Origin: Pseudaeromonas sp963677375
GTDB taxonomy: Bacteria > Pseudomonadota > Gammaproteobacteria > Enterobacterales > Aeromonadaceae
DNA: 64,000 nt
Reading direction: 5' to 3'
Assembly (NCBI GenBank): GCA_963677375.2
Contig: CAXXIF010000005.1
Coordinates: 62,001-126,000 of the forward strand
Shown: in pieces, positions 24,459 to 33,896 of the stretch
Position numbering within the stretch: the stretch's first letter is position 1
How the letters are laid out: each line of letters opens with the position of its first letter
Translations under genes and position numbers: made by a program
The notes under the pieces: model-generated
What the model was told of the DNA's origin: nothing
Databases searched by the model: none
What the model saw: only the letters and a program-made list of their open reading frames with translations

Positions 24459-27224
24459 GTGAGTTTGCATTCCGGATATGAGTTGACACAGTTTCTTGAT
24501 TTAGTCGCTGACGATGTCCCAGAGTTTTCGCTGCCTTCTTACCTGGAAACGTTCTCAAATTCTTCTTGCTCCGGAATGTCACCTCCCGATGTGACCAAAG
24601 GTACAGGCGAGGCGGCGCCGCCACCGTCCGGCTATGTACGCGAATTACTGTTCTTCTATCGCCAACTCTGTCTGCTGGCGCAAAAAATGATTGAGGCAAA
24701 CCATGTCAGCCTCTGGTTATCGTCACCGGAGCATTCTGATTGGGTTTGCACCCATGTGCTGGGTGGCTCTGGCCAGATAGGACGGGTGTTGTTACGAGAG
24801 GATCAGGAGCAACTCCAGATGCTACTGGTCGATGGGTTGACGACCGTTTCCGCCGCACAGCAACCGGCATTGTGGCAACATTTGGGAGCTGGTGAATCTC
24901 AGGGAACCCTGTTAGTGGCAGAGATCACCGGTTCAGGACCATGGCAAGGGATCATTTGTTGTCATCGTCAGGAGCAGGGGTATCAGCAATTGCTGCGTTT
25001 TGCTCCCGTGTTACGGCAGTTGGCACAACTGGGGTCCCGCAGTCTCGATTCCCTGGCTCAAAATCAGGATGAGCAAGCGCTGTTACTTCGTCAGCAACAA
25101 TTGGATCGCATCAGCTATGCGCTGTCATCCAAGACGGGGCGGGCCTTTTTTGATGAGCTGGTGTGCCAACTGCATGAGGTTCTGCAAGCGAGCAGTGCTT
25201 GGCTTGCGGAGCTGGAGTCTCCGCCGCTGACCCAGTGGGCCCGGGTTGTCGTGTGCGCCGGAGTTCCATTTGTCGAAAATTTTGTCCGTTACCAACTTTC
25301 AAATACCAGTTGCGCTCAGCTCTATCTGCATCCTGAGCTGCATAGTTTCAGTGCACCACAGGGGCAACTGCCGATTGCTGTGCCGCTGGCTGACGGCTAT
25401 TGGGGATTACCATTACGGGACAGCAAACATCAGGTTATTGGTCATTTGGCATTGACCTTCGGTCAGGGGCGCTTCCCTGAGCCTCTGATTCTGGCGGCCT
25501 TGCAGCAGTTGATTGCCCATCGAGCCTCGGCCGAGTTGGAACGGCTGCGTGCTGAGGCTGAACTGCGGCTTTCTGCCGTGGCGTTTGAAACCAATGAAGG
25601 GATCATCATCACAGATCCGGACTTTATGGTGCTGCGGGTCAACCATGCCTTCTGCCACATCACCGGACACAGTATGAATTATGTGCTGGGAAAACGATTG
25701 GGCATCCAGCTATGGCCTTGGGATATTAGCGGTCAATTTCAGTTTGATAGTGATGGCCGTTGGCAAGGGGAGGTGAATCGGCAGCATGCGACCGGTCGTC
25801 TCTACCCTCAGTGGGAAACCTGGTCACCGGTGCGAGATGAGTGGGGAAATGTCAGCCACTATGTGATCTGCTTTGAGGATATGTCCGAGCGTAAAGCCGC
25901 GGCCCTGCAGATCCAGAATCTGGCTTATTACGATGATTTAACGGGGCTCCCGAACCGACGCTATCTGATGGAACAAGTGGAGCGCAGCTTCTTGAATGCG
26001 CGGCAGAATGACATGGTCGGGGCCTTGTTGTTTATCGATCTGGACCACTTCAAAACCATCAACGACTCCCTGGGCCATGCCACTGGTGACTGGCTGTTAC
26101 AACAGGCATCCACCCGGTTGAATCAGTTACTGAGACAACATGATTTGCTGGTTCGGCTGGGGGGCGATGAGTTTGTGTTACTGTTGCCCGTCTTGTCGGG
26201 TAATCCGGCGCAGGCGGAAATTCAGGCCACCATGGTCGCCGAACAGGTGATCGAGCAGATTTCACTCCCCTACGAATTTCGGGGCCAGAGCCTGCATATC
26301 GGTGCCAGCGTCGGTATCAGTCTGTTCCCGACCCGAGAACAAACGCCTGCGGATCTGCTGAAGCAGGCTGATACCGCCATGTACCAGGCTAAATCTGCGG
26401 GGCGTCGTATGACGCGACTGTTTGATTCGGAGATGCAGCGTCAGGCCGACCGACGGTTATTGATCCACAACCAGCTCAGATATGCGTTGAAGAACAATGA
26501 GTTGTTGCTGCATTTCCAACCCCAGCACATGGTGGGGAGTGGCGAACTGATTGGTGCTGAAACCTTGGTTCGCTGGCAGCCTGCGGGCCGCTCCATGGTG
26601 TCGCCTGCCGAGTTTATTCCGATCGCCGAAGAGACTGATCTGATCATTGATATTGGACAGTGGGTGTTGCTGGAGGCTTGCCATCAATTTGTGCGCTGGC
26701 ATGAGGATGGTCTCTATCTACCCCAACTGTCGGTCAACGTCAGTGCCAAGCAGTTTCACCACGCACAGTTTGTTGACCAGGTTCATGAGGTGTTGGCCGA
26801 AACGGGGATGGAGCCTTCAGCCTTGAATCTGGAGATCACCGAGTCTGTCGTCTTGGGTAATACCGAAGATACCATCAGTAAAATGAGTGAGCTCAAGCAA
26901 CTGGGTATTTCATTTTCCATCGATGATTTTGGTACGGGTTATTCGTCATTAGGCTATCTCAAACGCCTGCCGGTGGATGAGTTGAAAATTGACCGCTCCT
27001 TTATCCAGGATATTCCTCACGACACCAGTAACATGGCCATCGTCGAGGCTGTCATGGCTATGGCTTCGCATCTGAACTTCAATGTGACGGCCGAAGGCGT
27101 CGAGACCCGGCAGCAGCTGGAGTTCTTGAAGAAGCAGGGCTGCACCTTCTACCAGGGATTTCTGGCCAGCAAGCCGCTCCCGGCAGATGTCCTGGCACGC
27201 TATATCCAACGCTATAAGTCCTAG
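24459..27224 (+). CDS. GAF/PAS-GGDEF-EAL cyclic di-GMP protein
   Basis: 921 residues from GTG 24459, preceded by AAAGG; the frame is open to a TTG at 24408. The N-terminal 370 residues look like GAF-type sensory domains. Then come PAS (AFETNEGIIITDPDFMVLRVN), GGDEF with intact LGGDEF, and EAL. The EAL signature reads ETLVRW, keeping the metal-binding Glu; NVSAKQF, LEITES, DDFGTGYSSL and AEGVET are also present. Both diguanylate cyclase and phosphodiesterase activity are possible. No membrane segments. Confidence 0.88.
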   Translation: MSLHSGYELTQFLDLVADDVPEFSLPSYLETFSNSSCSGMSPPDVTKGTGEAAPPPSGYVRELLFFYRQLCLLAQKMIEANHVSLWLSSPEHSDWVCTHVLGGSGQIGRVLLREDQEQLQMLLVDGLTTVSAAQQPALWQHLGAGESQGTLLVAEITGSGPWQGIICCHRQEQGYQQLLRFAPVLRQLAQLGSRSLDSLAQNQDEQALLLRQQQLDRISYALSSKTGRAFFDELVCQLHEVLQASSAWLAELESPPLTQWARVVVCAGVPFVENFVRYQLSNTSCAQLYLHPELHSFSAPQGQLPIAVPLADGYWGLPLRDSKHQVIGHLALTFGQGRFPEPLILAALQQLIAHRASAELERLRAEAELRLSAVAFETNEGIIITDPDFMVLRVNHAFCHITGHSMNYVLGKRLGIQLWPWDISGQFQFDSDGRWQGEVNRQHATGRLYPQWETWSPVRDEWGNVSHYVICFEDMSERKAAALQIQNLAYYDDLTGLPNRRYLMEQVERSFLNARQNDMVGALLFIDLDHFKTINDSLGHATGDWLLQQASTRLNQLLRQHDLLVRLGGDEFVLLLPVLSGNPAQAEIQATMVAEQVIEQISLPYEFRGQSLHIGASVGISLFPTREQTPADLLKQADTAMYQAKSAGRRMTRLFDSEMQRQADRRLLIHNQLRYALKNNELLLHFQPQHMVGSGELIGAETLVRWQPAGRSMVSPAEFIPIAEETDLIIDIGQWVLLEACHQFVRWHEDGLYLPQLSVNVSAKQFHHAQFVDQVHEVLAETGMEPSALNLEITESVVLGNTEDTISKMSELKQLGISFSIDDFGTGYSSLGYLKRLPVDELKIDRSFIQDIPHDTSNMAIVEAVMAMASHLNFNVTAEGVETRQQLEFLKKQGCTFYQGFLASKPLPADVLARYIQRYKS

Positions 27225-27320
27225 CTCTATCGCAGGCTCATTACCGTCGGGATTAACCCCTGCTTGATACCACAACTGGAGATGGCTCTGGTATACTGCA
27301 CGCCTAGCGTTTATGTGCCT

Positions 27321-29267
27321 ATGCAGGATGCCTTCCCCGTGTTCCCTCGTCTTTTCCCCGTATTATCTTTCATGGCTATCGCCTTGTTGGGTCTGTTCTC
27401 TCCGGCGACTCACGCCCTGACGATGGAACAAACACGCTACAAGATGGCGGTGGACGCCATCAGAGCACAACGACCCGCCGAAGCCCGCGCATTGCGCCAA
27501 CAGCTCGGTCACTATCCGTTGGCGCTCTACATCGATTACTACGATTTATTGCTCCAACCCGATTCTTCCCGCCTGGATGAGGTGCTGCGTTTTGTGGGTC
27601 AAGATCCGCAAGGCTTGCTGGCGGGTCGCTTAAAGGCGCGGTACTTGCGTTTGCTGGCTGATGAGCAGAAGTGGTCGGCTTATCTGCAATTGGCGAACGG
27701 CGAACCCAAAAGTCTTGGCTTGCGTTGCCAATACTATCTCGCCCGCTGGGCTACGGGTGAGCAAGAGATCGCCTACCAGTTTGCCGATGATATCTGGATG
27801 CACGGTGGCTCTCGTCCCGGTGAGTGTTCCGCACTATTTATGAAGTGGAAGGATGCGGGGCGGATGACGCCGGAAAAGGTCTGGCAACGCATGTTGCTGG
27901 TCTTTCCCCAGCGCAACAGCAGTTCCATGTTGGATTATCTGAATAATGAGCTTCAGGGCTCACAGCGTCAGTCCAATGGCCAACTGCTGGCCAGTCTGTA
28001 TGCAAAGCCTGAGCAATTATTAGTCTTGCTCCCGCCGCAAAAAGGAGGCGATGGGGCCATCATGGCCACGCTGACCTTGCAACGGTTGGCAAATCAGGAC
28101 CCTCTCGAAGCCCGAGACCTGTATGGCCGAGCCAAGTCGACTTACGGGCTGAATACCGAGCAAACGCTGGCGGTCGAGGGAAGCATTGCGCGCCAGTTCT
28201 TGCTGGACAAGAGTGGTCCCGAACGGGCATGGGTCGATCAGGCCCTACGTCGTCAGCATGATCCGGCATTGATCGAGCTGCGTCTGCGGCAGGCGGTCTG
28301 GGAGGCGGATTGGCATGGGGTTAAGAGCTGGGTGCAGCGCATTCCGGGGCCCGCGCGCAGTGATGTCCGTTGGACCTATTGGCTGGCCCGTGCCGAGGAA
28401 GCGCTCGGGAAAAAACAGCATGCGCAGGCGTTATACCGTCAAGCCAGTTACGAGCGTAGTTATTATGGTTTTCTTGCCGCAGATCGAGTCGGTGCCCGTA
28501 TGCCGTTCAATTCGGCACCATTGGCGCCGGCACTCACGATGAGCCAGGCTTCTGCACGTTGGAGCGCGGTTGCTCGGGTGCGAGAGTTGCTGGCCTTGCA
28601 GGAGCACGATCAGGCCCGTTCGGAGTGGATATTCCTGATGGATTCGGTCTCCCAAGCCGATAAACTCCAGCTTGGCAGTATGGCGCTGGAGGCTGAATGG
28701 TATGACCTGGCGGTGTTGTCGAGTATTCACGCCAAGGCTTGGGATGCCCTGGAACTTCGTTTCCCGACCCCGATGAACAGCGTATTCTCCCATTTCGCGA
28801 AACTGCAAGGTGTGGATATGAGCCTGCTGTATGCGCTGGCCCGCCAAGAAAGTGCCTTGTATCACAAGGCACACTCACCGGTAGGTGCGAGCGGCTTGAT
28901 GCAGTTGATGCCGATAACTGCCGCGCATATGGCCAAAAAAATCGGTTTTCCCTATATGGGCCAGCAACAGTTAATTGATCCGGAAGTGAACATTCGTCTG
29001 GGGAGTGCCTATATCAAGGAGTTGCTGAACAATTACGACGGTAATCGGGTATTAGCGGCGACGGCCTACAATGCCGGGCCCGGACGGGTGCGACAGTGGC
29101 GCCGGATCAGTGCTGGTAAAAATATGGATGTGTGGGTCGAGAACATCCCTTATCGGGAAACTCGGAATTATGTGCAGAACGTGTTGGTATTTAACGCCAT
29201 CTATCAGCGGAAGCTGCAACACGGGGCTCGGTTTCTTACCGAAAAAGAGCGCAAAATGAAATATTAA
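27321..29267 (+). CDS. slt: soluble lytic murein transglycosylase Slt
   Basis: 648 residues from ATG 27321 (a TTG at 27264 is in frame), close to enteric Slt70. A signal peptide (LSFMAIALLGLFSPATHA) leads to a long superhelical U/L domain and a C-terminal lysozyme-like SLT domain with catalytic Glu in LARQESALYHKAHSPVGASG, then LMQLMP and ATAYNAGPGRVRQW. Periplasmic enzyme cleaving peptidoglycan to anhydromuropeptides. trpR, the usual enteric neighbour, is absent. Confidence 0.93.
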   Translation: MQDAFPVFPRLFPVLSFMAIALLGLFSPATHALTMEQTRYKMAVDAIRAQRPAEARALRQQLGHYPLALYIDYYDLLLQPDSSRLDEVLRFVGQDPQGLLAGRLKARYLRLLADEQKWSAYLQLANGEPKSLGLRCQYYLARWATGEQEIAYQFADDIWMHGGSRPGECSALFMKWKDAGRMTPEKVWQRMLLVFPQRNSSSMLDYLNNELQGSQRQSNGQLLASLYAKPEQLLVLLPPQKGGDGAIMATLTLQRLANQDPLEARDLYGRAKSTYGLNTEQTLAVEGSIARQFLLDKSGPERAWVDQALRRQHDPALIELRLRQAVWEADWHGVKSWVQRIPGPARSDVRWTYWLARAEEALGKKQHAQALYRQASYERSYYGFLAADRVGARMPFNSAPLAPALTMSQASARWSAVARVRELLALQEHDQARSEWIFLMDSVSQADKLQLGSMALEAEWYDLAVLSSIHAKAWDALELRFPTPMNSVFSHFAKLQGVDMSLLYALARQESALYHKAHSPVGASGLMQLMPITAAHMAKKIGFPYMGQQQLIDPEVNIRLGSAYIKELLNNYDGNRVLAATAYNAGPGRVRQWRRISAGKNMDVWVENIPYRETRNYVQNVLVFNAIYQRKLQHGARFLTEKERKMKY

Positions 29268-29391
29268 ATACACTATTCTCTGGGCAATAGTGTGTAAAAA
29301 TGTTAAATATATCAATGCGCTGTGTGAATTTTATGCCGTCAGAGGCAACACGGGTACCGGATTTACAGTTTTTAGTGGAGGGGGATGGGGC

Positions 29392-30396
29392 ATGGCCACG
29401 ATCAAAGACGTTTCTAGGTTGGCAAATGTGTCGATATCGACCGTATCTCGAGTCATCAATAACACGGCTCAGGTTGCGCCAGAAAAGCGAGAAGCCGTGT
29501 TGATTGCGATGAAAGAGCTAAATTTTCGCCCCAACAGTTTTGCTCAAGCTCTGGTCAGTAAGCGTTCTAATTGCATCGGTGTCCTGGTGGGAGACTTGTG
29601 TGGTGGTCCCTTCTTCGCCCAGATGATGCTTGGCATTGAACGCGTCGTCGATAGAGCAAACAAATTTACCATCGTCATGTCGGGGAATCATGACGAACAG
29701 CGTGAGCGTCATGCCATCGAGGCGTTGCTGCAGCGCCAGTGTGATGCCTTGATTCTGCACTCCAAAGCGCTGTCAGATGATGAGCTGCTGGAGTTGGCCC
29801 ATGGTCCGACACCCGTGGTATTCGTGAATCGTCAGGTTCCAGGTGCCGAAGATCGTTGTGTCTGGTTGGATAATCGGGAGGGTACCCTCTGTGCGGTACG
29901 CCACCTGACCAGTCAGGGGCATAAAGAAATTGCCTTTATCACCACCAATGATATGTCCTTTACCGATGCCAATCTGCGCTTTGAAGGCTATAAGCAGGGG
30001 TTGCAGGAGGCGGGTCTCGAGTTGAATGAGCAGTTGGTGGCATGTGCCTTCCCCGATGAGGTGGGGGGACATATGGCAGCAGAAGAGCTGCTGGCTCGTC
30101 ATGTGCCATTTACGGCCTTTGTCGGCTTCAATGATGCGATGGCCGCAGGCGGAATATCATGTCTGATGGAGCACAATATTGAAGTACCGCAGACAGTTTC
30201 AGTGGTCGGGTTTGATGATATTCCCTATATCCGCTTTATTCGTCCCAAGTTGACCACGGTCAAATACCCGATAGAGGCGATTGGTGAACAGGCGGCTGAA
30301 TTGGCGGTGCGGATGCTGGATAACAAGCCAGCCGATGGCATACGGTTGAAGTTTGTACCCGAAATGGTGATTCGAGACTCAGTGTTGCCTCGCTGA
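29392..30396 (+). CDS. LacI/GalR-family transcriptional regulator (GalR-like)
   Basis: 334 residues from ATG 29392, preceded by GGAGGGGGA. N-terminal helix-turn-helix (MATIKDVSRLANVSISTVSR) and a periplasmic-binding-protein-like effector domain (FVNRQVPG, HLTSQGHKEIAFI, TAFVGFNDAMAAGG, VVGFDDIPYIRFIRPKLTTV). It is closest by memory to GalR/GalS. No sugar genes adjoin it, so its effector is unknown. A matching operator (TGAAAGCGTTTGCA) lies 51 bp after its stop. Confidence 0.88.
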   Translation: MATIKDVSRLANVSISTVSRVINNTAQVAPEKREAVLIAMKELNFRPNSFAQALVSKRSNCIGVLVGDLCGGPFFAQMMLGIERVVDRANKFTIVMSGNHDEQRERHAIEALLQRQCDALILHSKALSDDELLELAHGPTPVVFVNRQVPGAEDRCVWLDNREGTLCAVRHLTSQGHKEIAFITTNDMSFTDANLRFEGYKQGLQEAGLELNEQLVACAFPDEVGGHMAAEELLARHVPFTAFVGFNDAMAAGGISCLMEHNIEVPQTVSVVGFDDIPYIRFIRPKLTTVKYPIEAIGEQAAELAVRMLDNKPADGIRLKFVPEMVIRDSVLPR

Positions 30397-30415
30397 TGGG
30401 CAGCTGCTCGTGAAA

Positions 30416-30438
30416 GGAGGGGGATTCCCCCTTTTTTT
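30416..30438 (+). terminator. terminator of the GalR-like gene
   Basis: AGGGGG / CCCCCT stem with a three-base loop, then a T-run. Confidence 0.8.
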
Positions 30439-30447
30439 GAAATAACA

Positions 30448-30461
30448 TGAAAGCGTTTGCA
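30448..30461. promoter_or_regulatory. LacI/GalR-type operator
   Basis: TGAAAGCGTTTGCA fits the LacI-family palindrome TGNAANCGNTTNCA at every fixed position. It sits after the GalR-like gene's terminator and upstream of an untranslated stretch ending in a second terminator, so the regulated transcript probably starts here. Confidence 0.55.
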
Positions 30462-30604
30462 GAAATGGCTTTCAAAGGTGATCAGGTTCAAGTTTTTGTT
30501 GGATCAAAGTCGGTATTATCCGTTTCAGTCTGGTTTCACTTCACTAATTCCCGCTGTGGGAAATAGCTGGTTTAAGATCCGGATATTTCCTTCGTTACTT
30601 TTAG

Positions 30605-30632
30605 CGGCCATCATAGATGGCCGTTTTTTTTT
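30605..30632 (+). terminator. strong terminator directly before the YeeZ-like gene
   Basis: CGGCCATC / GATGGCCG with a three-base loop and nine T. It ends only 11 bases before the next ATG. It either ends a short RNA transcribed after 30461 or attenuates the downstream gene. Confidence 0.85.
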
Positions 30633-30643
30633 GAGTATCACCG

Positions 30644-31444
30644 ATGAATAAGGTCAGCATTATAGGCTTGGGTTGGTTGGGATTGCCTCTGGCGCAGGCG
30701 CTGCAGTCTCTGGAGTATGAGGTGACGGGGAGCTGTACCTCATCCGAAAAAAGCCAGCTATTGAAGGAGGCTGGTATTCCCGCCTATGTCTGGCGGGGAG
30801 GATCGGATGTTGATTTGCCCGCTGCTTTGTGTGCCCGGACTGTGGTCGTGACCTTGCCGCCCAGCCGGTGCCACGACTATTTGGCGTTGCTCCAGCAACT
30901 GTTGTCACAACTGCTCGGCGCTGGGTGTCAGCACCTGGTGCTGATTAGTTCGACGGCCATCTATGGGGCCGAGGCGGCCGGCAGTGAAGTCTCGGCGCCC
31001 CAGCCGGATTCCATCCGGGGTGAACGCATGGCTCGGGCTGAGGATCTGGTGCGCTCCGCCGGATTTGCCCACTGGGCGATTGTGCGGCCTGCGGGCTTGT
31101 TTGGGCCGGGTCGTCATCCCGGCCGCTTCCTGAGTGGTCAAGCGACGGATGATGGTTCCTCGCCGGTCAATCTGGTGCATCAGCAGGATGTAGTCGGGAT
31201 ACTGTGCCACATTCTGCAACTGCAGGCCTGGGGGCAAGTTTTCAATGCCTGTGCGCCAGGACATCCTTCACGGCGGGAGTTTTATACTCGGGCTTGTGAG
31301 CGGTTAGGTGTCATGCCACCGCTTTTTGGTGATGTCGCTGGCAAGGCAAAGCAAATCGATGGGAGCAAGGTCGAGCGAGTGTTAGGCTACGTCTACCAGA
31401 TCCCCGATCCACTCGCCTGGTTGTCAGAACAACCGGAAGTCTGA
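30644..31444 (+). CDS. yeeZ: YeeZ-like NAD(P)-dependent epimerase-fold protein
   Basis: 266 residues. N-terminal Rossmann motif (VSIIGLGWLGLPLAQAL), LISSTAIYG, and the family block RPAGLFGPGRHPGRFLSG, then NLVHQQDVVG. Sequence and length match enteric YeeZ, an uncharacterised member of the extended short-chain dehydrogenase family. The substrate is unknown. The start lies right after a terminator T-run with only a weak ribosome site; a lipoprotein gene follows 12 bp on. Confidence 0.85.
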   Translation: MNKVSIIGLGWLGLPLAQALQSLEYEVTGSCTSSEKSQLLKEAGIPAYVWRGGSDVDLPAALCARTVVVTLPPSRCHDYLALLQQLLSQLLGAGCQHLVLISSTAIYGAEAAGSEVSAPQPDSIRGERMARAEDLVRSAGFAHWAIVRPAGLFGPGRHPGRFLSGQATDDGSSPVNLVHQQDVVGILCHILQLQAWGQVFNACAPGHPSRREFYTRACERLGVMPPLFGDVAGKAKQIDGSKVERVLGYVYQIPDPLAWLSEQPEV

Positions 31445-31456
31445 AGAGAAATACTC

Positions 31457-32290
31457 ATGTCGTGTGTTGTTCGCTATTGCCTGGCTGCCCTGTGTGGCCT
31501 GTTGTTGACGGCTTGTCTAGAGATCCCGAGTGATGAAGTGATCTATTCCCACTCGGGTGAGCAATTGATAGACAGATGCAACCATATTCCGGCGCGTCAG
31601 GGCTTTCCGGGCGGGTTACCTGACTCGTTCAACGTTCTGGTCTGGAATATCTACAAGTTACAAGCTGCTGACTGGTCGAGCGAGTTGGTCAAGTGGGGGG
31701 CTAATAACGATCTGCTGTTATTGCAAGAGGCCACCGATGCTCCGGCTCTCAATAGTTGGCTGAGCGCCGGTCAATGGCGTTGGCAGCAGGTGGCAGCATT
31801 CCGCTTTAAAGAGCGGACGGCCGGGGTGTTGACGGCGGGTCTGAGTGTCCCCGTCTATAGTTGCTCATTGCGGACTCCGGAGCCTTCAAGCCGTATCCCG
31901 AAGTCTACGCTGCTCTCTCTCTACCCGCTGCAAGGCAGTCGCTATCCATTGATGGTGGTGAATGTGCATGGCATTAACTTCGAACTGGGCATGGCGGCGT
32001 ACAAGAAGCAATTGGAACAGATCGGCAAGTTGACCCGCAGGTATCAGGGGCCCGTGATTGTGGCTGGAGATTTCAATACCTGGAGTGACAAGCGGTTGGT
32101 GTTTTTGTACCAGGTGATGGGGCGCTACAAGCTGCAGGAGGTTTCCTATTCTCCCGATGAACGAGTCCGGGTTGGCGGGGCCGTACTCGACCATGTCTTT
32201 TCCCGTGGCCTGACAGTGACGCGTGCGCAGAGCATGCGCAGCACCGGCTCGGATCACAACCCGATCCGCATCGGCTTTCACTATCCCTGA
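31457..32290 (+). CDS. lipoprotein with endonuclease/exonuclease/phosphatase fold (YafD-like)
   Basis: 277 residues. Lipobox LLTAC with Cys at residue 20. The EEP fold is complete: FNVLVWNIYK, LLLLQEA, MVVNVHGIN, VIVAGDFNTWSD, LDHVFSRGL, SDHNPI carry the usual metal and catalytic Asn/Glu/Asp/His. It resembles the YafD/UPF0294 family. A phosphodiesterase at the cell envelope is likely; the substrate is unknown. Probably in one transcript with the YeeZ-like gene. Confidence 0.83.
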   Translation: MSCVVRYCLAALCGLLLTACLEIPSDEVIYSHSGEQLIDRCNHIPARQGFPGGLPDSFNVLVWNIYKLQAADWSSELVKWGANNDLLLLQEATDAPALNSWLSAGQWRWQQVAAFRFKERTAGVLTAGLSVPVYSCSLRTPEPSSRIPKSTLLSLYPLQGSRYPLMVVNVHGINFELGMAAYKKQLEQIGKLTRRYQGPVIVAGDFNTWSDKRLVFLYQVMGRYKLQEVSYSPDERVRVGGAVLDHVFSRGLTVTRAQSMRSTGSDHNPIRIGFHYP

Positions 32291-32312
32291 GTCATCGCTG
32301 TCGATTGGACAC

Positions 32313-32340
32313 AAAAAAACGCCTCCAGATGGGAGGCGTT
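32313..32340. terminator. bidirectional terminator between lipoprotein gene and grcA
   Basis: AACGCCTCC / GGAGGCGTT stem. On the minus strand it is followed by seven T, so it mainly serves grcA. Confidence 0.85.
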
Positions 32341-32371
32341 GTTCGTTCTGCAGCCTGAGGCTGCGCCCAGA

Positions 32372-32749
32372 TTACAGGCTCTGGGTGAAGGTACGGGTGA
32401 TGACGTCCCGTTGCTGTTCCGGAGTCAGCGCATTGAAGCGCACGGCGTAGCCGGATACCCGGATGGTCAGCTGCGGATACTTTTCCGGATTGGCGACGGC
32501 GTCTTCCAGGGTTTCACGACGCAGTACGTTGACGTTCAGGTGTTGACCACCCTCAACAACCGGCTCCAGTTTGACCGGGATTTCGCGATATTCGATTTGA
32601 CCCAGAGTGGCGACAGCCACGGTCTGATCTTCAACAAACTCTCCCTTGGCACACAGGCAGCGGGCTTCTTGCTTGCTATCGTCCAGTAACCAGAAGGAAT
32701 TCAGCAGAGTGTCATTGGCCGCTTTGGTGATTTGGATACCCTTAACCAT
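32372..32749 (-). CDS. grcA: autonomous glycyl radical cofactor GrcA (YfiD)
   Basis: 125 residues, homologous to the C-terminus of pyruvate formate-lyase. The glycyl-radical loop RVSGYAVRF is intact near the C-terminus, with QLTIRVSG before it. GrcA restores activity to oxygen-cleaved pyruvate formate-lyase. AGGAG precedes the ATG. Pairing with divergent ung is the enteric arrangement. An FNR box upstream supports anaerobic induction. Confidence 0.95.
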   Translation of the reverse strand: MVKGIQITKAANDTLLNSFWLLDDSKQEARCLCAKGEFVEDQTVAVATLGQIEYREIPVKLEPVVEGGQHLNVNVLRRETLEDAVANPEKYPQLTIRVSGYAVRFNALTPEQQRDVITRTFTQSL

Positions 32750-32939
32750 GTTTTATCTCCTCTCGATGATTTGGGGCTGTCCACCACAGTCTGCAGACTG
32801 ACCCCTAGTTTTGGAGCGGCTAGCCGGGGCTGAGCTGCTCAATCACTTAATGATGTATCGTGACTACTACATTAGTAAATTTACGACTTTTGTTCAAGGG
32901 TGCTAACCCTGCTTTATCTGGGTGTATTGGTGGTTTTTG

Positions 32940-32953
32940 TTGATATAAATCAA
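32940..32953 (-). promoter_or_regulatory. FNR box upstream of grcA
   Basis: TTGATATAAATCAA is a perfect TTGAT-N4-ATCAA FNR site. A -10-like GATAAA lies on the minus strand at 32918-32913, placing the FNR centre close to -41.5, the activating position. The leader to grcA would be about 155 bases. Confidence 0.82.
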
Positions 32954-33020
32954 TAAAACATGATCTTGATGCCATGTTTGTTGGCAGTGATTAAACAAGG
33001 TGTTTTTTCGATGTTGTTTA

Positions 33021-33042
33021 AATGTTGTAATATTACAACATT
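33021..33042. repeat. 22-bp perfect palindrome between grcA and ung
   Basis: The half-site AATGTTGTAAT is followed directly by its exact inverse complement. It lies 85 bp before ung and 68 bp beyond the FNR box. It looks like an operator for a dimeric regulator, but I could not match it to a known consensus. Confidence 0.6.
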
Positions 33043-33127
33043 ATTACGCATTTACATCTGCTACCTTGCTCTAACTGGTGCGCTAAATTAAGCTCTCTTC
33101 TTTGATTTCTCTGGTGATTTTAACGAT

Positions 33128-33799
33128 ATGGCATGCTGGTCCGATGTAATAGGTGCAGAAAAAGAGCAGGAGTATTTCAGGCAGACCCTGGCCTTTGTGC
33201 GAGAGGCGCGTGAATCGGGCAAATTGATTTATCCGCCGGCCAGTGATGTCTTCAATGCATTTAAATATACCGAGTTCGATCAGGTCCGAGTGGTCATCCT
33301 GGGGCAGGACCCCTATCACGGCCCCAATCAGGCCCACGGTCTCTGTTTTTCAGTGTTGCCGGGAGTAGCGACGCCGCCTTCGCTGGTCAATATCTACAAA
33401 GAGCTGGCGCGAGATATCCCCGGGTTTCAGATCCCCAAGCATGGTCATCTGGTGAGTTGGGCCGAGCAGGGAATACTGCTGCTCAATACGGTACTGACGG
33501 TGGAGGCGGGGAAGGCCCATTCCCATGCCAAGCTGGGATGGGAGCAGTTTACGGATCGTGTCATCGCCACGCTCAATGCGGAGCTAAGTGGCATCATCTT
33601 CTTGCTCTGGGGAAGTCATGCGCAGAAGAAGGGGCAATTTATAGACCGCCAACGCCATCACGTACTGACGGCTCCCCACCCCAGTCCGTTATCGGCCCAC
33701 CGGGGTTTTCTGGGATGTGGTCATTTTTCAGCGACCAACCAGCTTCTGGCGGCACAGGGCTTGCGTCCGATCGATTGGCAGTTGCCGCTAAAGTCGTGA
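33128..33799 (+). CDS. ung: uracil-DNA glycosylase Ung
   Basis: 223 residues. The water-activating motif GQDPYHG, the Phe-stacking region GLCFSV, LLLNTVLTVE, and HPSPLSAHRGF with catalytic His are all intact. Removes uracil from DNA to start base excision repair. Divergent from grcA as in enterics. Confidence 0.96.
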   Translation: MACWSDVIGAEKEQEYFRQTLAFVREARESGKLIYPPASDVFNAFKYTEFDQVRVVILGQDPYHGPNQAHGLCFSVLPGVATPPSLVNIYKELARDIPGFQIPKHGHLVSWAEQGILLLNTVLTVEAGKAHSHAKLGWEQFTDRVIATLNAELSGIIFLLWGSHAQKKGQFIDRQRHHVLTAPHPSPLSAHRGFLGCGHFSATNQLLAAQGLRPIDWQLPLKS

Positions 33800-33896
33800 T
33801 GTAGACCGACAAAGTGCCGGTTTCTTGCTCGATGCCGGGCGAAGAGTCGTTATACTGACCTATCGGGCTCGTGCTGCCAGACAAGGAACGCGGACT

